Part shown: in pieces, positions 34,356 to 42,895 of the stretch
Layout: the number at the start of each line of letters is the position of its first letter
Numbering within the stretch: position 1 is the stretch's first letter
NCBI RefSeq assembly: GCF_014212355.1
Contig: NZ_JACKXD010000003.1
Location: 1-64,000, forward strand
Length of the DNA: 64,000 bases
Reading direction: 5' to 3'
Source of the DNA: Halobellus ruber
GTDB lineage: Archaea; Halobacteriota; Halobacteria; Halobacteriales; Haloferacaceae
Notes under the pieces: generated by a model
Databases searched by the model: none
Told to the model about the DNA's origin: nothing
The model's input: only the letters and a program-made list of their open reading frames with translations
Program-made: the position numbers and the translations under genes

Positions 34356-34766
34356 AGCCGTTCTTACCCGAACCCGTCACATAAAATGACCGGGCGGAGT
34401 ACCGTTTGTGATACCGTCGTGGTGGGTCGGCGTCTTCTGCGTACGGGACGTCGGGCCGGGATGGGCTGAGGAGTCGACGAGAAATGACATTTTCCCTTTG
34501 TTTTCGAATAAATATCGATTTGGTTTTATCCATCAAATCGGTTCGATGCGCTTTCGGAGTCTTTCGGTCGTTTTTCTGCTTTCATTATAAATTTTTATTT
34601 ATGTTATTTGTTCTGTTATTCGAGGAGCATCCGTCAGAGGTCGCTGCCGGATCCCAACGCTCGGAGCGCTGCGGCCGATCGACGGCGACGCACGAAGGAG
34701 CCCGGAGGACCGGGAGCGTTTGCCGCCATCTCAACCGCCTTACCGTGCGGTGGCGAATCCGGGGCT
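34356..34766. other. AT-rich regulatory gap
   Basis: 411 bp between divergent genes. 34480-34620 is strikingly AT-rich (runs such as TTTCGAATAAATATCG and ATTATAAATTTTTATTTATG) in an otherwise GC-rich area. It offers several TATA-like boxes on both strands. No credible gene is found; a 60-codon frame at 34408 has no recognisable feature. Confidence 0.6.
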
Positions 34767-35618
34767 ATGCGAACCATCCGCGACCACCCGGTCCGCTTCG
34801 GCGAACTGGCCGGCCCGCTGGTCCACGGCGCCAACTTCTTTCATTGGCAACTCGTCTCGACGCAGGAACTCGCAACCGCGGTCGAGTACCCCTTCGAGGA
34901 TCTGGTCGACGACGACGCCATCCCCTACGCGCCCGTCGTCGTCGACGCGACCGTCCACCGGTATCCGAGGTTCGGGGACGCCGTCTCCGTCGAGACGACG
35001 CCCACCCGCGTGGGTGACTCCAGCCTGCAGGTGGTCTACGAGGCGGTCGACGAAAACGGCGAGCCCTTCTCGACCGCCCGGATGACCCACGTGACGATCG
35101 CCCCCGAGGGCGGGGCGCTCGCGTTACCCGAGGCGGTCCGGGACCGGCTCGACGGCAGACGGGAGTCCCGCGACGTCGACCCCGGGCCGACGGACGATGG
35201 AGGGCCGGAGGAACGCGCCGCCGACCACCCGACGTTCGAGGACGCCTTCCGGATCCACAGCCCCCACATCGAGGGCTCGGAACTGGCGTACTTCGAGGAG
35301 TATCCCCGGTTCGCCGACGTCGCGCTCGAATCGGTCCTCGCCGACGCAGGGGTCGACCCGAGCGACGTCGCCGGCGGGAGACAGCCGTTCCGCCTGCAGT
35401 CGTGGCACTGGGAGTTCAACTCGACAGTCGCGTTCGACTCGACGCTGTCGGTGACGACCGACGTACAGTCCGTGACCGAGGAGTCGATCCGGGTCGAACA
35501 CACCTTCCGGACCGACGGCGAGGTCCGCATCGAGGGGCTCACCGAGTACGGCTGCTTCGACCGCGAGGGCGATCCGACGACCTACACCGCGGAGATGCTG
35601 GCGCCGTTCGAGCCGTAG
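34767..35618 (+). CDS. Double-hotdog acyl-CoA thioesterase-like protein
   Basis: A 283-residue protein with two hotdog-fold halves. The first (1-135) contains HGANFFHWQLVSTQELATAVEYPF (active-site-like Asp/Glu helix region) and VVDATVHRYPRFGDAVSVE. The second (~150-283) contains HIEGSELAYFEEYPRFADVALE and SVTEESIRVEHTFRTDG. A 4-hydroxybenzoyl-CoA thioesterase-type activity is expected. ATG 34767 is chosen because upstream in-frame residues are basic low-complexity. It is followed on the same strand by an SDR gene 80 bp downstream and may belong to acyl-CoA metabolism further on. Confidence 0.75.
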   Translation: MRTIRDHPVRFGELAGPLVHGANFFHWQLVSTQELATAVEYPFEDLVDDDAIPYAPVVVDATVHRYPRFGDAVSVETTPTRVGDSSLQVVYEAVDENGEPFSTARMTHVTIAPEGGALALPEAVRDRLDGRRESRDVDPGPTDDGGPEERAADHPTFEDAFRIHSPHIEGSELAYFEEYPRFADVALESVLADAGVDPSDVAGGRQPFRLQSWHWEFNSTVAFDSTLSVTTDVQSVTEESIRVEHTFRTDGEVRIEGLTEYGCFDREGDPTTYTAEMLAPFEP

Positions 35619-35698
35619 CGGGCGGCGGACGTCGGTAACACCGGCACCGTGATCCCCACGAGCACGTCGACCGAGAACTCAAGTTCCCCGGCGGAGAG

Positions 35699-36439
35699 AT
35701 GCCGGACGTGACCTTGGAAGACGACGTTGCCCTCGTCACGGGGGCCAGTTCGGGAATCGGCGAAGCAACGGCGCACGCACTCGCCCGCGAGGGCGCGAAC
35801 GTCGCGCTCGCGGCACGGCGCCGGGACCGGCTCGAATCGATCGCTACGGAGGTCGAATCGGAGTACGGCGCCGGAACGCTCGTCGTCCCCACGGACGTTC
35901 GCGACGAGGCGGCGGTCGAGGCGATGATCGAAGCGGCGGTCGAGACGTTCGGCCGGCTCGACGTCGTCGTGAACAACGCCGGGCTCGGGCTCGGCGGCGA
36001 CGTCGAGGCGACGACGACGGAGCAGTACCGCACGATGATGGAGACGAACGTCGACGGCGTCTTCTTCGCGACGCGGGCGGCCCTGCCGCACCTGCGGGAG
36101 ACCGACGGGAACCTCGTGTTCGTCGGGAGCTTCGCGGGGCAGTACCCCCGGCCCGGCAACCCGATCTACGCGGCGACCAAGTGGTGGGTCCGCGGGTTCG
36201 CACACAGCCTCGAAGGGCAGGTCGGCGGCGAGGGCGTCGGCGTCAGCGTGGTCAACCCCACCGAGGTCCGGACGGAGTTCGGAAGCGAGGAGGGCGACCC
36301 CTTCACCGAGCGGTTCGAGCCGGGGGAGATGACCGACCCCGCGGAGGTCGCCGACGCCGTCGCCTTCGCCGCCGGTCAGGACCGCTCGACGGTCCACGAG
36401 ATCGACCTCTACCGCCGGGACAAGTTCGAGGGATGGTGA
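35699..36439 (+). CDS. Short-chain dehydrogenase/reductase (classical SDR)
   Basis: A 246-residue classical SDR. Cofactor motif TGASSGIGEA (residues 14-23), ARRRDRLE (the arginines suggest NADP preference), NNAG at about 88, the catalytic Ser in VGSFAGQY, and Tyr-X3-Lys in YAATKWW (about residue 160). Substrate unknown. It could be a 3-hydroxyacyl-CoA or ketone reductase, but this is unproven. Confidence 0.85.
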   Translation: MPDVTLEDDVALVTGASSGIGEATAHALAREGANVALAARRRDRLESIATEVESEYGAGTLVVPTDVRDEAAVEAMIEAAVETFGRLDVVVNNAGLGLGGDVEATTTEQYRTMMETNVDGVFFATRAALPHLRETDGNLVFVGSFAGQYPRPGNPIYAATKWWVRGFAHSLEGQVGGEGVGVSVVNPTEVRTEFGSEEGDPFTERFEPGEMTDPAEVADAVAFAAGQDRSTVHEIDLYRRDKFEGW

Positions 36440-36468
36440 GCGGTCCGGCGACCTGGGCGTCGGGAAGA

Positions 36469-36476
36469 GTTTATAA
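36469..36476 (+). promoter_or_regulatory. TATA-like box upstream of the UbiD operon
   Basis: GTTTATAA is a good TATA box 60 nt before the GTG start chosen at 36536; an upstream ATG at 36500 opens a 12-codon frame ending just before it. Confidence 0.55.
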
Positions 36477-36535
36477 TCGCCCGCCCCCCGACTGTGGCGT
36501 ATGAACGCGCTGGCCGGTCACGGCGGGGCGGTACC

Positions 36536-37039
36536 GTGAGCGACCAGTACATCACCTCCGAGGATCACCTGCCCGCCGACACCGGCGGCGAGATCACCCT
36601 CCAGGTGACCGACGGGGAGACGAAACACATCTTCACCACCCGGGCGCGGATCGCCCGCGACGCCGCGGAACTCGACGATCCCGACCCGCTCACGATCCTC
36701 CGGGGGCCACACGAGAACCGCGAGGAGCAGTGGTACATCGAGATCATCGAGGCCGACATCTCCGAACCGAGCATAGACGAGGCGACACTCGAAGCCTGCT
36801 TCGAGCGGAGCCACGAGGGGTCGAACGTGCTGACCGCCCGCGGGGAGGACGTGAAGACGCTGGTCGCCTACCTCGTCGAGACCGGCGAGTACGACTCGGT
36901 TTCGACCGCGGTCCGGTCGCTGCTCAGAGAGCACCTCTCGGAGACCCGTCCGGAGTTGATCGACCGCTACGTCGACCTCCGGGCCGAACGCGAGCGCCAG
37001 CAGGCGGAGTTCCGACTGGGCGGGGGTCGCGAGGAGTGA
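36536..37039 (+). CDS. Hypothetical protein, first gene of the UbiD operon
   Basis: A 167-residue soluble protein from GTG 36536 (VSDQYITSEDHLP). The N-terminal half is beta-rich (GGEITLQVTDGETKHIFTTRARI, then REEQWYIEIIEADI). The C-terminal part (VKTLVAYLVETGEYDSVSTAVRSLLREHL) resembles a ribbon-helix-helix or similar small helical module. The last codons overlap the UbiD start (GTGA), so the two are coupled. It may bind cofactor or regulate the decarboxylase; no named family recognised. Confidence 0.6.
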   Translation: MSDQYITSEDHLPADTGGEITLQVTDGETKHIFTTRARIARDAAELDDPDPLTILRGPHENREEQWYIEIIEADISEPSIDEATLEACFERSHEGSNVLTARGEDVKTLVAYLVETGEYDSVSTAVRSLLREHLSETRPELIDRYVDLRAERERQQAEFRLGGGREE

Positions 37040-38619
37040 CTCCCGACGGACGGGACGGCGCCCCGGCGACGGACGCCGGCGGCGCCCTCGTAACAGACGG
37101 CGGGACCGAAAGCGCCAGCGTCGACGGGCCGGCCGACAGCCTCCGTGTGTACCTCCGGACGTTGGAGTCGGTGGGTGAACTGAACCGGATCGACGCCGAC
37201 GTCTCCTGGAACCTGGAGGCCAGTGCGATCACGATGCTGGCGAACAACCGCGACGACCGCATCCCGGTCTTCGAGTCGGTGGCCGACTCCGGGATCCCCG
37301 CGCGGCTGGTGGGCGACCCCTACCGCGGCTCCCGTGGGCGGCCGTGGGACCGGCCGGCGCGGGCGCTCGGCCTCCAGCCGGACCTCACCGGCGACGAGTA
37401 CTACCGGACGGTGATGGACCGGCTCCGGAACCCCGTCGACCCCGTCACCGTCGACGCCGAGGCGGCGCCCTGCAAGGCAGTGATCCGCCGCGGCGAGGAC
37501 GTAGACCTGTTTTCGGTGCCGTGGCCGTACATCCACGCCGCCGACGGCGGGCGCTACTCGAACCTCCACACGATGGTGGCGCCGGATCCCGACTCCTCGT
37601 GGACCGACTGGTCGTCACACCGCGCGATGATCCAGGACGGCGCCCGCGCGAGCGTCCTGCTTCTGGCCGGCGAGCAGACCCCGAACCTGTTTTATTATCG
37701 GTACGAGCGGCGCGACGAGCCGATGCCGGTGGCGCTCGCCGTCGGCGTCGAACCCGCCGCGCAGTTCACCGCGTCGATGTGGATCCCGACCGGCAGCGAC
37801 GAGGCGGCGTTCGCCGGCGGGTTGAAGGGCGACCCCGTCGAACTCGTCGAGTGTACCACGAACGACCTGAAGGTGCCGGCGAGCGCCGAGTTGGTGATCG
37901 AGGGACGGATCCTCCCGAGCGAGCGGCTGGACGAGGGCCCGTTCGGCGACTACTTCGGGTACATGCACGGCCCGCGACGGTCGATGCCGGTCCTCCGCGT
38001 CGACGCGGTCACCCACCGTCAGGACCCGCTGATCCCGTTCTGCGTGGAGGGGTCGGGCGTAGGCTACTCGCTGAACACCACCTCAACCACCGAGGTGGCG
38101 TGTATCGGCCCCGACGCGACGCTCGGGCTCCGCGCGGCGGGGTACGACGTCGAGAAGTGCGTCCCGTGGCGGTTCACCCCGCGGTCGGTGTACGTCGTCT
38201 CGACGGACGTCCCCCGGCCGGGCTACCTCCACGAACTCGCGAACTTCATCTTCACCACCTGGGGGATGCTCCACGTCGACTTCTTCGTGTTCGTCGACGC
38301 CGAGGTGGACCCGCTGTCGACCCGGGAGGTACTGGAGGCGCTCGCGCTCCACGCCGACCCCGACGCGGACTTCCACCAGTTCGGCGCGGAGACGATGCCG
38401 AAGGTGCCGCTGAACATCTATCAGACGCCCGAGGAGAAGGGCGACGTCGAGACCGGGACCTCCAAATCCAAGACCGCGAAGGCGTACATCGACGCCACCT
38501 CCGACGGCGGGGCGGAGACTGAGCCGACGGCCGATCGCGGGGCGCTCAGGGAACGCGCCCGGTCGGTGCTCGACCGCGCCGGCGTCGACCTCGATCCGGG
38601 GGTGGCCGCCGATGACTGA
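37036..38619 (+). CDS. UbiD family decarboxylase (prenylated-FMN type)
   Basis: A 527-residue protein from GTG 37036, overlapping the previous gene by four bases. The core from residue ~35 has SNLHTMVAPD, the cofactor region TDWSSHRAMIQDGARASV and the catalytic glutamate motif DEGPFGDYFGYM (about 298-309). Family members reversibly (de)carboxylate aromatic or unsaturated acids using prFMN made by UbiX; UbiX is not seen here. The C-terminal ~50 residues are acidic. The N-terminal ~35 residues are low-complexity and unconserved, so the start may lie further in. It could act on an aromatic acid in the catabolic region nearby. Confidence 0.85.
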   Translation: MTPDGRDGAPATDAGGALVTDGGTESASVDGPADSLRVYLRTLESVGELNRIDADVSWNLEASAITMLANNRDDRIPVFESVADSGIPARLVGDPYRGSRGRPWDRPARALGLQPDLTGDEYYRTVMDRLRNPVDPVTVDAEAAPCKAVIRRGEDVDLFSVPWPYIHAADGGRYSNLHTMVAPDPDSSWTDWSSHRAMIQDGARASVLLLAGEQTPNLFYYRYERRDEPMPVALAVGVEPAAQFTASMWIPTGSDEAAFAGGLKGDPVELVECTTNDLKVPASAELVIEGRILPSERLDEGPFGDYFGYMHGPRRSMPVLRVDAVTHRQDPLIPFCVEGSGVGYSLNTTSTTEVACIGPDATLGLRAAGYDVEKCVPWRFTPRSVYVVSTDVPRPGYLHELANFIFTTWGMLHVDFFVFVDAEVDPLSTREVLEALALHADPDADFHQFGAETMPKVPLNIYQTPEEKGDVETGTSKSKTAKAYIDATSDGGAETEPTADRGALRERARSVLDRAGVDLDPGVAADD

Positions 38620-40138
38620 CGTCCGGACGCACCTCGACCGGCTCGACGCCGCGGACGACATCGCGACCGTCGGCGAGCGGGTCCACTGGGCCGACACCGC
38701 GGCCGCGGTGGCGGGCGAAGCCGCCCGGGCGAACGGGCCCGCGGTCCGGCTGCCTGACACCGGCGGCCGTGCGACCCTGGTCGGCGGCGCGTTCGGCGGC
38801 CCCGACCGGCTCGCGGTGCGCTCGCGGGAGCCGTGGGCGCGGGTCGGTGCCGCCCTGGGAGCGGGCCACGACGCCAGCTACCTCGACGTGCTCGACGCCC
38901 TGGTGGCCGCCCGACGCGGCGGGACCGACCCGGATCCGGTCGCGGAGCCGGCAGCGACCGAGGACGCCGACCTCCGATCGCTGGGGTTGCCGGCGGTCGG
39001 CGGCGCCGACGTGCCGACGATCACGCTGGGGGTCGCTGCGGTCCCGGCCGCCGCGGTCGGGCGCGGTGGCGGAGATGCGGCGGCGACCAACGACCGGCCC
39101 GCGGCGGTCCCGGAGGGCAGCCGGACGGATCCGGACGCGGTGCGGTGGGTTCCGGTCCGCGGCTCAATCCACGGCAGCGACGGGCTCAGGCTCTCGGTCC
39201 CGACACCCGTCGGCGACGTGCCCGACGGCACGCGGCTGACGGTCGCGCTCGGGGCGCCGCCGGCGGTGCTGTTCGGGGCGACGATGCGGTGGCTGGGGGA
39301 GTCCCACGTCGCGAGCGCCCCCCGGATCGCCCGAAGCCTGGCGCCGATCGGGGTCGCCCCGACGCCGGCGGGGGCGGTCCCAGCGGCGAGCGAGGTGGTG
39401 ATCGGGGCGACGGTCGGGCCGGAGACGCCAGCCGGGCCGTCCGGAGCGCCCGCGCCGTGGGAGAGCGCCGTCACCACTGCCACGCTCGACGCTCGCGTCG
39501 AGGACGTCCGGACGCGGACGGAGCCGATCGTCCCGTTCTCGCCGACCGGCACGCCGATGTCCGACGGCCGGCATCTCCTCTCGGTGACCGAGTCCGCGCG
39601 GCTCTACGGCCGGGTGAACAACTACTGGGGGGTCGCGCCCGCGGAGTGGCTCGCGCTGCCCGCGGAGGCGGGGCTCGGGATCTGCCTGGTCGCGAGTGAC
39701 GTGCTCTACGCCGGCTTCGAGTGGCAGCTCGCAAACACCCTGTTTTCCTTTTCCCGGCTGTTCGACAAGGTGGTGGTGCTCGACACCGAGACGCCGCCGA
39801 TGGACCTGGGCCGGGCCTTCGACGACGTCTGGGTGAAGGCCCACCCCGCAAACGACTGGGAGTTCTCCGACCCGGAGGCGCCGGCCGCGCGGGCGCCGCA
39901 GTACCGACGGGACGGGGCGACCGGCGCGAACATGTACGTCGACGCCGCGTGGGACCCCCGGTGGGACGAGGAGTACATCGCGCCGCGGGTGACCTTCGAG
40001 GCGACGTACCCCGAGGAGATCCGGGCGGCCGTGCGGGCCGACTGGACGGACCTCGGGTTCGACAACGGCCCCGAGCACGACCCGACGCGCGGCGGTGACG
40101 GGAGCGGGACCGCCGACGGCGCCGACGGGGGAGCGTAG
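38612..40138 (+). CDS. UbiD-like paralogue, apparently without the catalytic motif
   Basis: A 508-residue protein overlapping the UbiD gene by 8 bp. It keeps UbiD-like patterns (VRLPDTGGRATLVGG; VRWVPVRGSIHGSDGLRLS; a C-terminal SDVLYAGFEWQLANTLFSFSRLFDKVVVLDTETPP that mirrors the UbiD end domain). In place of the EGPFGDYFGYM block it reads ETPAGPSGAPAPWE, with no aligned Glu/Asp pair. It may therefore be a non-catalytic partner of the upstream UbiD in a heteromer. Similarity to UbiD is clear only in segments. Confidence 0.6.
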   Translation: MTDVRTHLDRLDAADDIATVGERVHWADTAAAVAGEAARANGPAVRLPDTGGRATLVGGAFGGPDRLAVRSREPWARVGAALGAGHDASYLDVLDALVAARRGGTDPDPVAEPAATEDADLRSLGLPAVGGADVPTITLGVAAVPAAAVGRGGGDAAATNDRPAAVPEGSRTDPDAVRWVPVRGSIHGSDGLRLSVPTPVGDVPDGTRLTVALGAPPAVLFGATMRWLGESHVASAPRIARSLAPIGVAPTPAGAVPAASEVVIGATVGPETPAGPSGAPAPWESAVTTATLDARVEDVRTRTEPIVPFSPTGTPMSDGRHLLSVTESARLYGRVNNYWGVAPAEWLALPAEAGLGICLVASDVLYAGFEWQLANTLFSFSRLFDKVVVLDTETPPMDLGRAFDDVWVKAHPANDWEFSDPEAPAARAPQYRRDGATGANMYVDAAWDPRWDEEYIAPRVTFEATYPEEIRAAVRADWTDLGFDNGPEHDPTRGGDGSGTADGADGGA

Positions 40139-40141
40139 CGG

Positions 40142-41152
40142 ATGTCGGCGCCTCCCGTCGAGCGGATCGCCCACACCGCCGCCAGCCCCGAGGGGGAAAA
40201 CAGCACCTACGTCCTGCCGGATCGGGGGCTCGTCGTCGACCCCGGGCCGCCGGGCGCGTCGCCGTGGAAGGCGCTGACCGAGGGGCTCAAATCAGCGGGG
40301 CTGCCGGTCGGATCGGTCGAAACCGTCGTCGTCACCCACTGGCACGCCGACCACGCGGGGCTGGCTCCCCGGCTGGCTGCGGCTGCCGACGCGGAACTGG
40401 TACTTCACCGGGACGACGCGCCGCTCGTGGCCGACTACGCCGCCGAGCGGGAGCGCCGCCTCGACCGCGACGCCCGGCGGCTCCGGGAGTGGGGCGTTCC
40501 CGCGTCGACCATCGAGGGGATCGTCGACGGCGACGCGCCCTCGCCGATGCCCGACGAGTGCCCCGTCAGGGCGGTCGCCGACGGCGAGTCGGTGGCCGGC
40601 GGGGAGGCGATCCACACGCCCGGCCACACCGCGGGCCACCTCGCGATGCTGGCCGACGACGCGCTCCTCGTCGGCGACGCGGTCCTCCCGACGTACACGC
40701 CGAACGTCGGCGGCAGCGACACGCGGCTCGGGTCCGCGCTGGAGACGTACCTGAATACGCTCGATACCCTCTCGGAGCGGTTCGGCGGGGCGGACCCGCC
40801 GCCGCAGGCCTACCCCGGCCACGGATCGACGGTCGACCTGCCGGGACGGATCCGGACGATCCGGAACCACCACACGGAGCGGATCCGGGACGCGGTCGCG
40901 GCGCTGCCCGACCCCGATGACACCGCCGACCCGCCGGGGCGGACGCCGTGGGCCGTCGCGGGCGACCTGTTCGGGGGGATGGCGGGGATCCACGCCAAGA
41001 TGGGCGCCGGCGAGGCGGCCGCACACCTCGCGTTCGCGGCCGACCACGGCTTCGCGGAGCGGGTCGGCGACGCGCCCGATCGGTACGTTCGGGCGGAGTC
41101 GGACCCGAAGGCGGGCCCCGATCGGGACGGGCTACGGTTCGGACCGCTGTAG
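40142..41152 (+). CDS. Metallo-beta-lactamase-fold hydrolase
   Basis: A 336-residue MBL-fold protein starting 3 bp after the UbiD-like gene. Zinc ligands: HWHADHAG (around residues 62-69), the GHTAGH block near 165 and GHGSTVD near 230. It has a C-terminal helical cap of ~80 residues. It is like glyoxalase-II/LACTB2-type hydrolases that open thioesters or lactones. As the last gene of the UbiD operon it may cleave a CoA ester or lactone made there. Confidence 0.85.
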   Translation: MSAPPVERIAHTAASPEGENSTYVLPDRGLVVDPGPPGASPWKALTEGLKSAGLPVGSVETVVVTHWHADHAGLAPRLAAAADAELVLHRDDAPLVADYAAERERRLDRDARRLREWGVPASTIEGIVDGDAPSPMPDECPVRAVADGESVAGGEAIHTPGHTAGHLAMLADDALLVGDAVLPTYTPNVGGSDTRLGSALETYLNTLDTLSERFGGADPPPQAYPGHGSTVDLPGRIRTIRNHHTERIRDAVAALPDPDDTADPPGRTPWAVAGDLFGGMAGIHAKMGAGEAAAHLAFAADHGFAERVGDAPDRYVRAESDPKAGPDRDGLRFGPL

Positions 41153-41233
41153 TTCCGCGCCGCCGACCGACGCGGGTGGTGGCCGGTGGGTCCGACGGCG
41201 ACCCGGACGGAGCGGCGCCGGCGGCCGTCACGA

Positions 41234-41243
41234 CATAAATAAG
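41234..41243 (+). promoter_or_regulatory. TATA-like box for the acyl-CoA dehydrogenase
   Basis: CATAAATAAG lies about 29 nt before ATG 41268, so a leaderless start is likely. Confidence 0.6.
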
Positions 41244-41267
41244 TCCCCCCGCGACGCCAACGCAGGT

Positions 41268-42422
41268 ATGACGCTACTCGATCGTGCCCTCTCCGAGGAG
41301 CACGACGACGTGCTCGACCGGGCAGACGACTTCGTCGCGGAGACGCTCGCACCCCGAACCGAGGAGATCGAACGGAGCCGCGAGTTCCCCCGCGACGTCG
41401 TCGAGGCCGCGGGCGACGCCGGGCTGCTCGGGATCCTGGTTCCCGAGGAGTACGGCGGGCTCGGCGGCGACTTCGTCTCGTACTGCCTGGCGCTCGAACG
41501 GATCGCCGAGGAGAGCGGCGCGGTCGCCGAAACCATCCAAGGCCACACCTTCGCGACGCTGCCGGTCCTGAACTTCGGGACCGACGCCCAGAAGGAGCGG
41601 CTGCTCCCGGAGATGGTCGCCGGCGAGTCGGTCGGCGCGATGCTCCTGACGGAACCGGGCGCCGGCTCGTCGCCGACGGAGCTCGGGACCGTCGCGGAGG
41701 CGACCGACGACGGCTACCGGATCTCCGGCGAGAAGTCCTTCGGCACGAACGCCGGCGTCGCCGACGTCCACCTGGTGGTCGCGCGGAAACGCCCCCAACC
41801 GGAGGACTCCCACGGCGTGAGCGTCTTTCTGGTGCCGAGCCCGGAGGACGTCGCGGGGTTCACCTTCGACCGCGGGGAGTACCTCGGGATGCACGGCCAC
41901 GTGACCGGCGACTCGACGTTCGAGGAGGTCGCGGTCGACGCCGACGCGCTGCTGGGCTCGATCGGCCAGGGGTTCCGGATCGCGATGGGCACGATCGATA
42001 TGGCCCGGACGGGGCTCGGCGCGATCGGCTGTGGGATCGGTCGGGCCGCCTTCGCGGAAGCGGTCGACTACGCCGGCGACCGCGAACAGGGCGGCAAGCC
42101 CGTCGGCGAGTACCAGGCGGTCCAGGTGCTGGTCGCGGAGATGGACTCGACGCTCGAATCCGCCCGGAGTTTGGTGTACGATTCGGCGGTCCGGATCGCC
42201 GACGGCGGCGGCGACACCCGCGCGTCCTCGCGAGCGAAGTTCACCGCCAGCGACGCCGCGGAGTTCTGCGCTCGGAACGCGATGCAGATCTACGGCGGCA
42301 AGGGCTACCGGACCGACTACCCCCTGGAGCGGTACTACCGCGACGCCCGCATCCTCTCGATCATCGGCGGGACCTCGGAGATCCAGAAGACCACCGTCGC
42401 GAGCGAGGCGCTGGGGCTGTAG
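41268..42422 (+). CDS. Acyl-CoA dehydrogenase
   Basis: A 384-residue flavoprotein of the usual length. FAD-binding motifs: MLLTEPGAGSSPTELGTVAE, GYRISGEKSFGTNAGVADVHLV, and MQIYGGKGYRTDYPLERYYRDARILSI. The region normally holding the catalytic Glu as EGT reads IIGGTSEIQ, as in members that place the base on another helix, so substrate class is uncertain. It oxidises an acyl-CoA at C2-C3. ATG 41268 is fixed by the promoter. It is separate from the UbiD operon. Confidence 0.9.
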   Translation: MTLLDRALSEEHDDVLDRADDFVAETLAPRTEEIERSREFPRDVVEAAGDAGLLGILVPEEYGGLGGDFVSYCLALERIAEESGAVAETIQGHTFATLPVLNFGTDAQKERLLPEMVAGESVGAMLLTEPGAGSSPTELGTVAEATDDGYRISGEKSFGTNAGVADVHLVVARKRPQPEDSHGVSVFLVPSPEDVAGFTFDRGEYLGMHGHVTGDSTFEEVAVDADALLGSIGQGFRIAMGTIDMARTGLGAIGCGIGRAAFAEAVDYAGDREQGGKPVGEYQAVQVLVAEMDSTLESARSLVYDSAVRIADGGGDTRASSRAKFTASDAAEFCARNAMQIYGGKGYRTDYPLERYYRDARILSIIGGTSEIQKTTVASEALGL

Positions 42423-42486
42423 GGTCGAGCGAACGGGGTCGGATTCGTCGGGCGATAGCTTGCTGAGAAGCCGCCACGGGTGGACT

Positions 42487-42586
42487 GGAAGGGGCCGCGC
42501 TCTCGACGGCTGCGACTCGCTGCGGTCCTCGGCCTTCGGCCTGCGGTCCTTACGTCGTCTCGCCCGTCGAGAGCGCGGGGGCTTCC
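42487..42586. repeat. GC-rich inverted element shared with 15810-16116
   Basis: The ends GGAAGGGGCCGCGCTCTCGA and TCGAGAGCGCGGGGGCTTCC face each other as a long inverted repeat (only the CCC/GGG step mismatches) around a CGGCCTTCGGCC-type loop. The same end sequences occur in the element at 15810-16116. It lies between convergent genes and could act as a terminator. Confidence 0.65.
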
Positions 42587-42652
42587 GAGGGCATCTCTGC
42601 AGCCTCCCTCACGGATCCGCCGCTAACTACACCTCAATAAAAAGAAACGTTG

Positions 42653-42895
42653 TCAGCGTGACCCGTCGCCCTCGCGTCCCGTCGGCGGCGTCGCGCCGTC
42701 GTATTTGATCCGCTCGAAGACCGTATGGCAGTTGTTGCAGTAGTACTGGCTCTTCGAGACCTCCGACCCGAACGTGGATTCGAGTTCGGAGTCGTCCGAG
42801 CCGCAGAACGGACAGACCGCCTCCGGCGGGTCCTCGCGGTCGCCGTCGACTGCGGCGCCGGCGTCCGGCTCGGGGGGTGTGTTCGACGAACTCAT
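42653..42895 (-). CDS. PaaD-type zinc-ribbon protein (split PaaD C-terminal domain)
   Basis: An 80-residue protein with a disordered N-terminus and one Cys4 ribbon: C28-x2-C31 and C53-x2-C56, in the context CPFCGSDDSELESTFGSEVS and YYCNNCHTVFERIKY. This matches the C-terminal ribbon of bacterial PaaD, which there is fused to a DUF59 domain. Its start overlaps the paaC stop by four bases, so it is the last gene of the paa unit. It is likely needed for Fe-S or di-iron maturation of the epoxidase. Confidence 0.8.
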   Translation of the reverse strand: MSSSNTPPEPDAGAAVDGDREDPPEAVCPFCGSDDSELESTFGSEVSKSQYYCNNCHTVFERIKYDGATPPTGREGDGSR

